Source: Isoetes taiwanensis (taxonomy: Eukaryota; Streptophyta; Lycopodiopsida; Isoetales; Isoetaceae). Taken from it: DNA of 64,000 nt. The DNA lies in NCBI GenBank assembly GCA_021234155.1, contig JAJEKV010000039.1:8075077-8139076 (forward strand). The letters are read 5' to 3'. Below, piece after piece: positions 22,080-32,790 of this stretch. The notes under the pieces are model-generated. The model was not told the DNA's origin. It searched no databases and saw only the letters and a list, made by a program, of their open reading frames with translations. Position numbers and translations under genes: made by a program. Position 1 is the first letter of the stretch, and the number at the start of each line of letters is the position of its first letter.

Positions 22080-23428
22080 GCACCTATTGTGCTGCGAGCA
22101 GTTCTGCTGTTCATACTAGCCACTATGATAGAAGTAATGGTAGAGGCGCTCAGAATTATTGAACATATGAATGCCTTAATTAACGAGCCCTTTATGGAAA
22201 CAGAAATGGAGGTATTTGAGCAAAGCCAAAATGATGAAAATCTTATTTTTGAATAATCCAATCACATGATGGACATGAGTACTCCATCTCTTGCAGCAAC
22301 TCTGATGCATCCAGATGCTGGCATTACTTAGGTCGATTTAAGTGGGAGCAATTTCAGCCAATGGTACATAAGACCTCGATCATACCATTGGTGGATTCAT
22401 TTTCAAGAAACTGTTATGCCTACAGATCCAGCTAGATTCAAGGAAATGTTTCGGGTCTCAATCGATACTTATCTATACATTTGTGACCTTTTGTTTGATG
22501 ACTTGCAGAGGAATCCACCATTTCCTTTGAGCACCATACCTGGAAGACATATGTCGGTGAGAATATAAGTGGCAATCGGTTTGAGACGTCTAGCATCAGC
22601 AAAAACTCTTTTCTCATTGTCAGAACAATTTGGAGTTGGTAAGTCCACTGTCTCGAGGGTCACAAACTTGTTTGTGGATGCACTGCTCTCCCAAGCAACC
22701 CATCATTTGAAATGGCCGGACCAGGATGAAATGGTAAGATTGAAAATGGGTGCCCCCAAGAGTGAAATTGTCGTGGGGCCATTGATTGTACACATGTGAT
22801 TATAGATTGCCCAAGTAATGAGCTAGAAGTGGACTGGTATGATAGAACAAAGAGATATTCTATGATTGTGCAAGCTATTGTAGATCATCGCACAAAATTT
22901 CTTGATATCATGGCTGGTATCCCAGGTAGTCTTAATGACACAAGGGTACTCCGTGTGTCAAGCTTCAAGGCACTAGTGGACGATGGTCATAGATTGAATG
23001 GATCAGTGATGCATCATAATAATCAGCCTATTCGTGAGTACATTTTAGGTGATGCTGGATACACACTAATGCCATGGTTAGTTGTACCATATCCAGGTAA
23101 GAAGCTGACGCCATTGTGTGATAAGTTTAATTTTATGCATTCCTCCACACGCATGTCTGTGGAGAGGGCGTTTGGTTTATTAAAAAGATCTTGGCAGTAC
23201 TTGGAGACGAAGGTGCGCTTACCCAACTTGGATCATTTGTCCAAAAGTATTACAGCATGTTGTTTGTTGCACAATATAATGATCGATCGTGGAGATAGAT
23301 ATGTTGCACAGGTATATGCAGATGTAGATCACAAGGATTATCATCATGATAATCGTGGACAGCCACCTTTAAATGATGGAGTGCAACTGAGAGAAACTGT
23401 AGCAAATTGTGTGTGGAACGCCCATTGA
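22080..23428 (+). pseudogene. PIF/Harbinger transposase, frameshifted
   Basis: The part from 22796 is a good DDE_Tnp_4 nuclease: AIDCTHVIIDCPSNELEVDWYD, YSMIVQAIVDHRTKFLDIMAG, PGSLNDTRVLRVSSF, YILGDAGYTLMPWLVVPYPG, SVERAFGLLKRSWQ and CCLLHNIMIDRGD. The N-terminal helix-turn-helix region (VAIGLRRLAS...FGVGKSTVSRV) is in another frame. A one-base shift lies near 22770 and an in-frame TAA near 22566. Further upstream, NWYIRPRSYHWWIHF and the 22076-22256 region look like the element's N-terminus. With two breaks the transposase is dead, though its accessory gene at 25388-27736 is intact. Confidence 0.9.
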
Positions 23429-23484
23429 AAGTAAACGTAAACATTTGGTGGCTTTGAACTATCAGGTAAATTTGCACAATCTGC

Positions 23485-23585
23485 ACTGATGTAATTTGTC
23501 AAATCTATCTTGATGTAATTTGCATCTATCTTGATGTAATTTGTCAAATCTATCTTGATGTAATGTATCTTGATGTAATTTGCAT
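23485..23585. repeat. minisatellite, ATCTTGATGTAATTTG unit
   Basis: Five imperfect copies of a 16-25 bp unit directly after the transposase 3' end. Confidence 0.75.
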
Positions 23586-24228
23586 GGTCTCTTATCTATG
23601 TCTTGATGTAGATGTCTTGGGCAGCAAATGCCAAAGAAAAAGGAAGTGGGATCTTCTCTTCAGAGTTGCACATGGAACATCCATATTTTTCTCAAAATTG
23701 CACATGATTGAACAGGCTAAACAAAATTAATCGAAACAGCCGCAAAAAAATCACCTTGAGCTCAAAACACAACGGTGACGGTGCCACAGCCTGCTTAATA
23801 TACTGTGACTACTAGGTAATGGTTATAGTTAACAGGGCTGATTCAGATCCAGTAATCAAACCATGCTTTTAAAATGTTTTTTTGGGCCATTGAATACATT
23901 TGAAGAGTCAAGTTAGGACAAATAGTGCAGAATAAAGCAGTCTTTTGTGAGTCTTTTGTGAGCCACATACATGATATTCACTATTCACCTAAGAAGACTT
24001 GTAATACACATTCACAAAGAATGCTACAGGTTCTATAAAGATTATGTATAGTCCTGCTACAATTGCTGTGGATTATGTTTCCTTTTGAATGGAAAGTTAG
24101 AGAAATTTGTGCATTGCTAGCGTGTTTGAAATTCCTCGGGTGCCTTATTTATTTAATCTGCATTCAACCTTTCCTGGTTTTGCATGTTTTCTTTACGTTA
24201 ACTATTTCTGGCTTCCAAGTTTAACACC
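23586..24228. other. no gene seen
   Basis: AT-rich spacer inside the Harbinger region without a supported ORF. Confidence 0.4.
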
Positions 24229-24405
24229 TTAACCATATTTGTATGCAAATGCAACTTGCTTAATCGTGGCACATAATGGTTGTCTTGGCTTCAAGAACAA
24301 TGTCAAAAGAATATTAATTGCACCTCCAGTGCCGCCAATTGCATTTCTGATGCCATCCTCTTTAGCTAAACTAGTAAGGATGTCCAAGGCAAATGCCTTT
24401 TTAAA
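24229..24405 (-). pseudogene. possible armadillo-repeat gene fragment
   Basis: The minus strand encodes FALDILTSLAKEDGIRNAIG followed by GTGGAINILLTLF, which resembles an armadillo repeat. It abuts the plus-strand RanGAP fragment, so two unrelated gene pieces seem to be joined in opposite directions. The match is by pattern only. Confidence 0.35.
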
Positions 24406-24765
24406 AAGCCCTTCCTGGAGAAATTCAATCTTGCAGAAAATCAATTGAAAGATGCAGGAGTTGTACTTGTTTGTAATGCCATTGTCAACTGCTGTGAAAA
24501 TTTGAGAGAGCTAGACCTGAGCTTAAATGAGCTGAGTCATATTGGAGCTATTGCAGCAGCCAATGCAGTAAAAAATAAGGCAAATTTTGCACTTTTGAAT
24601 CTGGATTCTAACCACATTTCGGAGAAGGGACTAGAGGTGGTTTATGAAAAACTTAAGAGTGGATGCAATGGCATTTTTGTGCTTGCACCTTTCGAAGATA
24701 ATCAAGAGGTTGACGATTCGGAGGACAACAAAGAAGATGTGGACGATTTGGGGAAAACTGTTTAG
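24406..24765 (+). pseudogene. RanGAP C-terminal fragment
   Basis: The frame FNLAENQLKDAGVVLVCNAI, then ENLRELDLSLNELSHIGA, then FALLNLDSNHISEKGLE and an acidic tail ending EDVDDLGKTV. The last leucine-rich repeats followed by an acidic region match plant Ran GTPase-activating protein. The WPP and earlier repeats are missing, so this is a 3' gene piece. It lies between the transposase and accessory genes of the Harbinger region, consistent with capture. A short duplication (GTTTAGACGACTGCTTTATT) spans its stop. Confidence 0.65.
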
Positions 24766-25059
24766 ACGACTGCTTTATTCCTGGAAAACTGTTTAGACGA
24801 CTGCTTTATTTTCAGCAGAAAGTCCATTTAATGTCCATGTTCAAACGTATCACTTTGTGGACTATGCATTTACATACTTCAGATAAAAGATAAAGGAATG
24901 TTGGTTTAGATTGTTTTTTCAGTTTGCATTTGAATTGAAAATTGATCTTTATTTTCTTGTAACAACGTAATGGCAGTTTTGTCCTCGTTTTGTTAAATGC
25001 ATCAAAGATTATCACCCATTACATCATTTGGGGGATTACTATAGTGCTGAAAAAAACAT

Positions 25060-25206
25060 GAAATGCTGAAACATCTTTATAAACTTGTCCTGAATCAGCA
25101 AACATCTTTATAAACTTGTCCTGAAACATCTTTATAAACTTGTCATGAAACGCTGACACATCTTTATAAACTTGTCCTGAAACATCTTTATAAATTTGTC
25201 CTGATA
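25060..25206. repeat. minisatellite, AACATCTTTATAAACTTGTC unit
   Basis: Five copies of a roughly 25-35 bp unit. On the minus strand it reads as repeated DKFIKMFQ, which creates a spurious ORF. Confidence 0.8.
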
Positions 25207-25387
25207 GACTAAAAAAAACATGAAATGCTGAAACAAAATCCAAAATCCAAATAATCCATTCAATCCAAAATCCAAATAATGGAGGAGTAGATCATTGATG
25301 TCTAACAAAAGCATTCAGCAATCATTTCTCATTTCAAACGTAATCTTCAAGCTCATTTCTTGAATAACAATAGCTAACATGAATAGA

Positions 25388-27736
25388 TCATTTATGTTGA
25401 GAAGATGTGCTCCCATTTTGATCAGATCTTCCATTAAACTGACCAGCACCTATTTCATGCAAAGCATGCACATAATCAGCATTAAAGGTAAATGAAATTG
25501 AGACATTGCAATTTACCTTGACTCATGGACATGTTTAGAGTATGTGCTAAATATGTGAGTCCAGACCCTATGTTCACCAAAGCATTGGCAACAGTAGCTG
25601 CCACTTCGATTGCTCTATCACGTTGTATAGAGTTGTCCCTATGGATGTCATAAGTCATTCTACGACCTTCCATGGCAATCTCAGTGCTAACTCGACGTGC
25701 TTCTCTTGCCATCACTTCCTGTTTCTCCCACCATTCCTTCTTGGCTTCCTCAGATTTAAGTATGACTGAGATCAAACCTTCGCTGCCTCGTGGAGTCCTT
25801 AGCCTCTTCCTGCCATTGCTATATCCATTTATGTTGCTAGCACCACTCGGTGCCGAGTCTCCATCAGCATCAATGGAGCCCTCCATATTTTCTTCTCCAC
25901 CTAGAATCAATCAACGATAAGATATCAAACTAGTTCTTAACCTAATCCATAACTTAGATGCTAGCAATAACACACCATAAGCTGCTCTTTCTCTAAGGTT
26001 ATATGTCCAGTAAGCTGTCTAGTAATAACATACCATATGTTGAATTTTCAGGTCCTGAATAGATTATTTTGTTCTGATCCCTCTTTGTGTAATCAGCTTT
26101 GTTGCCAAGTCCTATACCCGAACCTTCAACTGAAGTTGCATGTGAACCTGAGGAGCAGTTTTCGGGTGGAAAGCGAAAGGCAATGGATTCTCCAACCGGA
26201 GGTGTAAAGTCTTTGAAAGACTGTTAATTCTTTTTATCATGCACTACTTGGATAAAGAATGATGAAGCAGCTCGTGTTCTGGTGTTCTAATTTCTTAAAT
26301 TGCTCTTGATTTTATTAGTAATGGATTGAGAAAGATTAACCTATGTTGACTTTAGCTTGCTGGGTGATGAATGTTTAGGTTTGAAGGAGCTAACACCAAG
26401 AAAACGGAGGATGGACATCCCATCTCTTGAAGGTTTAATGTTCTTCTTAACAAGTGTTTAAGTTTTACGTAATTTTCTTGTTTCCTGTTCAATGAAATGC
26501 CTTTATTTAGCTATCCTTATTGTGAATGCAGAAGACCCTTCTGCAGTTATAGGACATACAGTTACTGGTGCCATAGAAGAAAAAATTGAGCATGGTTACC
26601 TAGTTACAGTAATGCTTGGCAGTGAAAAGTTGAGGGGCATCTTATATAGTGTCCCTTCTAGCAGTGATGTGCCCCAGTTTGTTTCAGTGCCTGCTCTTGC
26701 AAGTGCAACTAGCACCTCAATTATGTATGCAGAACAGGAAGGAGGTTTGTCCATGAAAAGGCAAAAGAGACCCAAATCATCACGAAAAGATCCAAATGCA
26801 CCCAAGTACAACAGGAGTGCATATAACTTTTTCTTTGCTGAGCAGCATTCAAGATTGAGAGTGCTTCATCCAAATAAGGATAGAGGGATTAGCAGAATGA
26901 TTGGGGACTTATGGAGCAACCTCACAGAGGAACAAAAGCTGGTAATATTGTATATTAAGTACTATTTCTCACTACTCTTTTGTCTAAAATGTTTGCTTTG
27001 CAGCCATATCAAGAACAAAGAACAAAGAAAGAAAGGACAAAGAACGATACAAGAAAGAAATTCGTGAGTATAAAGAGAAGAAAATGCAGAACACTAATCA
27101 AGTCTCAAAGCGTTATGGTGATTCACCTGTTGGAGGACACTGTGCAGAAGGTGGAGCTGAGGTGTCGCTTATTGTATGTGAAGGATTAACAGATGTTCTC
27201 TTACAAAGCCACATGTCCATGGCATTATAGACTTCCTCATGGAAGTTCATTGGCAGCTGCCGTGCTTTTCGATCAGAGTGACACATTTGCCAATAGGAAT
27301 TCTGACCACTTGGAATCTCCTTTTCGTAATCATGTACCTTTTTATAGTCGGATATCAAAATATCCCATTTTGTTTGACAAGCTTTTGCAGATCGTTTTAT
27401 CCCATTTCTCCAACATATTTCTTCAACTTCACTCCATCTCTCAGAACGATTGCGATGCTTCTTTCGCACACCTGCAAACATGCTATTGTCCTGCTGCTCC
27501 TTTTTTGCAGCTTGCAAAATCAGTAGTTCGTGGATTGACCACTGCCCAATAGTATAAACCTTCTTCTCGGGTTCAGCAGATTGACTTGAAATATGCAAAG
27601 CTGGAACGTCAGAAATAAGAATATTCTGACATGGGTTTGAGGCTCTGTGCAAATACTCATTAGTGAGTACTTCAGGCTCCTGTGTTATAGGAAAAACATC
27701 CGATTCCAGAGTATTCAACATTCTCTGCCGAGACAT
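25388..27736 (-). CDS. Harbinger accessory protein, trihelix (Myb/SANT-like) DNA-binding
   Basis: Exons 27736-27205, 25900-25517 and 25449-25388 join in phase with GT-AG borders into a 325-residue ORF. The trihelix domain (about residues 70-170) has QWSIHELLILQAAKKEQQ, RWSEVEEICWRNGIKRSAKA, CQTKWDILISDYKKVHDYE and SYWQM. Exon 2 has an EAKKEWWEKQEVMAREARR helix and a hydrophobic C-terminal segment. Harbinger elements encode such a protein to carry the transposase to the nucleus and DNA. It faces the broken transposase (22080-23428), 2 kb away. Intron 1 (25901-27204) is almost filled by an antisense ARID-HMG fragment. I see no break in the reading frame. Confidence 0.8.
26097..27190 (+). pseudogene. 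ARID-HMG (HMGB9/15-type) gene fragment, nested antisense
   Basis: Exons 26097-26201, 26379-26432, 26532-26941 and 27004-~27190 splice in phase. They encode GGKRKAMDSPTGG, GGLKELTPRKRRMD, then VIGHTVTGAIEEKIEHGYLV followed by the HMG box (KDPNAPKYNRSAYNFFFAEQ, GISRMIGDLWSNLTEEQK, LPYQEQ), and KDKERYKKEIREYKEKK. This is the C-terminal half of plant ARID-HMG DNA-binding proteins. The ARID exons are missing and a frameshift in an AAAG run near 27030 breaks the box. Retained introns show DNA-level capture rather than retroposition. It lies in intron 1 of the minus-strand trihelix gene. Confidence 0.8.
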
Positions 27737-27739
27737 TCT

Positions 27740-28445
27740 GGTTTACTGTCATGAAAAGAAAGGAAGAAAAAGTCACTGCAACATTAATTTACACTGCAAC
27801 ATTAATTTACACTGCAACATGTCTAAGTGGCCTTGCTTTCTCATTATCCATTTAGCTTTTCAGTCCTTAATATGTAGCCTTTCAATCCTTCACAAACGCA
27901 GCATGAACTCAGTTTCCATCATCATAGAATAATGGCAAGAAAACAACGGGGGTTGAGATCAGTGTAAGAAACTGTAGACATGATGTAGTTGAGGAATCAG
28001 CAATGTATAAAACAGGATCAATCAGCAGCAGTGCACATGGCAATGTTTGAATAGAGAAATAAGAATCAAATATGGGAATGCCTGAGAATGTGTGATAAAA
28101 TGTCACAGGGTTTTGCAGACTAAGCACCTAAAGCTCGGTCCTTTTGAGATTATCTCTTCCAGCCTTATGCAAATAACACAGACCTGAAATAATGACCAAT
28201 CCAATCAAAACTGTAAAGGCAATTGCTAGTTTCTGCCCTGCATTGAGCACGATCTTGCCATGATTAAAGGTAGCATAGTCTTGCCATGATTAAAGGTATG
28301 CTGGATCTAAGGAGGTAGACCCATCATACTAACATTTTTAACACGTGAAAATATTCCTAACACCATTCATCTGATCAAAATGCATGCTGAAAAAAATGAC
28401 AGAGCAAAGCAAACCCACATCATTATTTAGCATTTCATGGAGTGA
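27740..28445. other. no gene seen
   Basis: Flank of the Harbinger region. Three tandem copies of an 18-bp unit (ACTGCAACATTAATTTAC) at about 27774-27821. A duplicated TCTTGCCATGATTAAAGGTA lies at 28250-28297. Confidence 0.4.
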
Positions 28446-28589
28446 ATGAACAATTTGGTATTAATCTTAAAGATAATCATAAATCTTGAAGGAATTGAAG
28501 AAGGATATGTATTTTTCAAAATTAACACAAGCAAGAAAAATCAAGAACAACTCAATCTCAATGAAGAAGAATGCTGCACCGACCTGAGA

Positions 28590-28725
28590 AGGAAGGATTT
28601 GCCGAACCTCCATCTAATTTTAGAGGAAACACCTCCGTCTGATTTTAGAAGGAAGCACCTTCGTCTGATTTTAGAAGAGAAAGAAAAGCTCCGTCTGATT
28701 TTAGAAGAGAAAGAAAAGGAGGATC
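28590..28725. repeat. minisatellite, CGTCTGATTTTAGAAG unit
   Basis: Four imperfect copies of a 27-33 bp unit. They give the plus-strand ORF 28446-28742 its repeated RLILEEKEK; I doubt that this ORF is a gene. Confidence 0.7.
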
Positions 28726-28744
28726 TCGGCATCATGAGCTAGAT

Positions 28745-29192
28745 TGCGAACTCCGTTTCGCGCCAAGCTGAGAAGACCCGTCACAGACGAAAGCTAGACC
28801 GGCTATTGCCCTACCCAGGTCTCGACCTGGGCAAAAAGAATTGACGCCATGTTACTTTTTGGTCGAGGTCCGGAACTTGAGCCGAGCAAGGTCAGGTCTT
28901 GATGGAAAATGGCACGTGTACGCTGGGCCTGAAAAAAAACCCAAGGTTTTTGCCCCATGGGAAAGTACCCTAACTCTCCAGGTTTGATCATCCCCCCAAC
29001 AAACCTTGCCACTGCTATCTTTTCAAGCTTTTCCAGTCAATTTAGCCCCAGGTCAGATGTTTCTACATTTTCTTAAAGAATCTTTGCTTCATCCCTTGCT
29101 CGATGCCTAAATCCGGCGATAAACCTTCATAGTAGAACTTGCAACTCTTTCTCATTGGTTTTTTCCCTCTCTCTTTCTTTTTCTTCTGTGTG
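28745..29192. other. no gene seen
   Basis: GC-richer, LTR-like sequence without coding features. CCCAGGTCTCGACCTGGG near 28814 is a perfect 18-bp palindrome. Confidence 0.4.
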
Positions 29193-29552
29193 ATGGTGGA
29201 GATGGCTGTGTCAATGTCCCGCAGAGATGGAACTCCATTTTATAATTTGTTTTATAATCCCAGCTAGAGGGACGAGCAGGGGAATGGGTCTGGTTGGGCA
29301 GATGATTTTAGCGTGTTTAATCATCTGCACCCTCCAAGATCATGCTTTTTTTCGTTTATTCCTCCAAGATCGTCTTCCTCGACAAGGGATCGTGCTCTTA
29401 TGAGATTAAATGACCACGAAATTATTGGAAGGGTGCAAAAAACCAAGGATAACAACGAAGCAAAGAAAAGAAGAAGAGGGTCACATCTTCTTGAGCAAAA
29501 ACATAGTTCCTTAAAAGAAAAGGAAGAGAAAAATACACAGACTCAAGAATAG
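29193..29552 (+). pseudogene. possible small gene interrupted by one stop
   Basis: From the ATG at 29193 one frame reads MVEMAVSMSRRDGTPFYNLF, meets a TAG near 29265, and stays open to NTQTQE at 29552. A basic segment (EAKKRRRGSH) could be a nuclear signal. CCCAG precedes the TAG, so a small intron or a decayed codon could be involved. I recognise no family. Confidence 0.25.
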
Positions 29553-30786
29553 AATTCCTTCATAGGCAGCTTCCGACGGCCATTTCTTCGATGACCAAGT
29601 CTGTGGACATGTTTACTACTTGTTAACATTTTTGTATTATATATACTTCCTGATTATGTATATATTTCATCTGTTTCTTCAAACAATCTTCAACTCTTTG
29701 TTCAACTCTTTGTGAATATGGTTACATTTTGTCAGCAAATCTTGTTTGTTTCGTATCAGAGTTTTACATTTTATATGTTTTGTGTAAGTTTATGGGCTCA
29801 AAACATTTTTTGTTTCTGTTCCTCCCCGTCTAGAGAGTCTGTTGTACAAATTATTGCATAAATAAGTCTGTTGAAGAACCTTTACGTGAATTTTCTTTTG
29901 GCTTTTATATTGCACTAGAATTTGAATCTGATAAAGTGCTGTTGGTTGAGCTGTCAAGCATTGTTAAAAACAATTATTTTATGCCTAGAATGAACGTTAT
30001 ATGATGTGAAGGCAATGTATATCAAATAGGAAAGACAACCTTGATCGATGCAGCTGAAAAACGAGTTGTTTTCTAGCAAATATATGTCTTTGTTTGTTAC
30101 TGTTTGTCAAAAAGAGAAATTTTCTGTTGCAATAAGCTCTCATTGATACTATGATAGAGGTAAAATTAAAGTCGTCTTATAATGTAATTGGGATTGTGTC
30201 AACACTCTGCATCAGAACAACGAGAATAGGAAATGGCATCAAAAGGTATTGACGGATTTTGTGAGTCAGAGGGCTTGGTGTCCATTTGCTCTGGGAGATG
30301 AGTAGGAAATTTCCTAACATTGAATATAAAAGCCTTCAAACGTGTGTAGTCAGCAATTTTGATACCTAATATAAAATATAAAGATAGATACTAAAGGAGT
30401 ATTTTATGGAGTTGGCATATTAATGCCTTGAATTAACTAATGCCTTCAAATTATACTTTACAAAAAATTACAATAATAACAATTTATAATTTCTTAGGGG
30501 GCCTTTTAGAGACCCCATATTTTCTCTAATGCCTAGAGCCATAACTAGATCCTCATTATCGATAGCATGATTTAAGCCTACAATTGATTTGCTAGACTTT
30601 CCGTAATGCTAATATAGTTTGTAGGCTCATCTCTTCCTTCAATTTAGCACTGAAGGACTTCTACCACAAAAACAATTTCTCTGATGGTGTTATAGACCTT
30701 GAATATTTTCTTTAAATGCTCGCACCCCTCCTTTGCAATCCTCTTCAATCTCACTAACGGGATCTACCCATCTTTGAGCCAAAACA
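29553..30786. other. no gene seen
   Basis: AT-rich with only very short ORFs. Confidence 0.5.
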
Positions 30787-31086
30787 TCATGGACTTTTTG
30801 CACGATTGTCCTTCTTACTCCATGTAGTCAGAGATGCCATCTCTTCAACAATCTCATCATTACTATCATCTCTATTTTCAGCCTCATCAAACTCTGATCT
30901 TGGTTCAGCTCCACTCATCACATCCCAGACATCGTGTTCTTCCAAGATAGCCTGCATTTTCCAAAACCACATTGTGGCATTGGTTTGATCAAGCTTCTCC
31001 AAGTTTTTCAGATCCATTTGCAACTTGGTCATCTTTCCCAACTCAAAGAACTCTTCTCTGATTCTTGTTTCAGAGTTGTGATACCA
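30787..31086 (-). pseudogene. copia gag N-terminus with primer-binding site
   Basis: The minus strand reads NLEKLDQTNATMWFWKMQAI followed by EEHDVWDVMSG, the usual start of copia gag (LDGTNY..WK..M...L...DLWDVV). At 31075-31086 the minus strand has TGGTATCACAAC, a near match to the tRNA-Met primer-binding site TGGTATCAGAGC. The 5' LTR should therefore lie at higher coordinates, from 31087. No protease, integrase or polymerase follows, so only the 5' end remains. Confidence 0.75.
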
Positions 31087-31420
31087 TGAAACACATTGAA
31101 TACAAGACTTGAACGTGAGAAACATCTGGAGTGCCCGTTAAAGAAAACCTCCCATCTATATATATAGAACATAGGATATTTACAACAAGAACCAATAAAG
31201 GCTCAACTAATCTTTTCTTGTTTTTAACAACATGCAGGTGCATTTAAGCAAAACTTTGATAATCATTTCAACAATATACTTCCAAAAAGATAATTTACTC
31301 ACAGATTTTATTTATCTGCACAAAGAGAGAGCGCCAATATTGTGAGTGGACAATCCAGTCTACTCTTCAATGTGTTAGTAGCAAATTCAGTAGCGTCTGA
31401 CTATGTCCGTCGCGTTATAT
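31087..31420 (-). repeat. probable copia 5' LTR end
   Basis: The minus strand has a TATATATAGATGGGAG leader region and ends GTTTCA directly before the primer-binding site. A related LTR piece (TTCACGTTCAAATCTTGTATT type) lies near 48740-48780. The outer edge is not resolved. Confidence 0.45.
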
Positions 31421-31573
31421 GCACTAAAACCTGGCATTTTCTTTGTGAGCAGTACATGTGGAAGCATCTAACTGCACGATTTCAATAAGCATAATCACGT
31501 CTCTTTGTTGAAGATGTTTTATGAAGGCAGGAACGTGGGAAATAGAGAAGGCAGAAACACAGGTATTAGTTAC

Positions 31574-31892
31574 CTTGAGGAATAGAGAAATCGAATGAAA
31601 GATTGACAAATTCATAAGGACCTCCAGCATGGAAATCACGAATCTCTTTTTTAGATTTGGCTGCCTCAAGTAGATTTTCCAATACTATTGAATCGACAGA
31701 CTGCAATACACAAGTACAAGATTATAAAAGACACACAATAGATTGTTTTGGAACACAGATTTTTATCGACCAATACAAAATAATGTGGTGATATACTACC
31801 TCCATCTTTAGTTCGAACAGAGGCATCAACACCGAATCTTTCTACAAATAAGCGGTCCCATGTCTCAACCGTATCTTTAAAAACACAGAGAC
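31574..31892 (-). pseudogene. two exons of an unassigned plant gene
   Basis: Exon 31892-31800 encodes LCVFKDTVETWDRLFVERFG followed by VDASVRTKDG. Exon 31684-31574 continues in phase (acceptor CAATAG) as VLENLLEAAKSKKEIRDFHA and then GGPYEFVNLSFDFSIPQ before a GTAACT donor. Both exons have good splice borders and protein-like composition, but I do not recognise the family. No exons were found outside these, and a copia relic lies just downstream, so the gene is probably partial. Confidence 0.45.
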
Positions 31893-32639
31893 CTGCTATT
31901 GCTGACATAATTAGGCAGCCTATATAGAACAAAGATTCTATTAAGCCATCTCAACTTATACTAATGCAAAATAAAATCGCATTATACTGCAAGATCCATA
32001 ATTTTTAGTCATGAAATAATACCCTATGTGCTTTTGCAGGCAATCCGGCCAACTATAAGCTCCCCACCTAGTGTGCAAATATGACATTCAAAGGGAACAA
32101 CCATCAGCTTCCGAAAATGACATCAAGAAACATCATGCTGTAACGGGCAAGCTGGGATCCTGTTTTGGCCTGAGTATTTCTACTAACGCATTTGTACATG
32201 GTGGTTGAACTAATTCGATATATTATCCCCGGGGGATTCACCTTTCATTAGCGTATAACCCATGAGAGTTCAACGGAGGGGTGTTGTTTGGACCATTTGT
32301 GTACGTATACATAGGGGTTAGGGGTGTTTTTAGGCACTGATCTAGAGCAATATCTCTACATGCCTTTTAAAAATGTGTATACAAGGGGGGTTTTTTGTTA
32401 CCCTCCGAACGCAGATGCCATACCCCCTTTATGTATAAGTGCATCCCCCGGGATATTATCCAACTATGCAACTTTGCAACCTTATACGTGATGGTAAAGA
32501 ATCTAATCTTCATTCGAAAGTAACAACAAGTGGAGAGAGCAATTTGTGTAATATTATGCATTATCGTATCCAATATAGACTCAAGTTTTTGAGGCACATA
32601 GCCAATACTTAAGAACCTAAGACCTGAGGAAGGAAGGAA
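31893..32639. other. no gene seen
   Basis: The stretch 32220-32450 contains CCCCGGGGGATTC and GCATCCCCCGGG, about 220 bp apart, which read as inverted ends of a small repeat. Confidence 0.4.
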
Positions 32640-32790
32640 GGAAGGAAGGTATTTTTATCGTCCACGGAGACCAATCGGTCTATGGGACCCAATACAAAAG
32701 CGCAGCAAGCGGATTACTACCCGGATTAAAAAACCCCTGCCCCGAAGGGTTTTCGAGGGAAAAACCGTGGCAGCAATCAGCCTGCTGACA
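32635..32790 (-). mobile_element. SINE-like element, family A, with GGAA tail
   Basis: On the minus strand: CACGGTTTTTCCCTCGAAAA, GGGGTTTTTTAATCCGGG, then TGGGTCCCATAGACCGATTG and GTCTCCGTGGACGATAAAAA, ending in a (TTCC)n tail. The same 3' end occurs in the LINE at 45110-45895. Confidence 0.75.

Noticed and set aside
25019-25314. ORFs with repeated DKFIKMFQ
   Set aside because: They arise from a minisatellite, not from a protein under selection.
28446-28742. Possible gene with RLILEEKEK repeats
   Set aside because: The coding appearance comes from a short tandem repeat; no splice or promoter signals support it.
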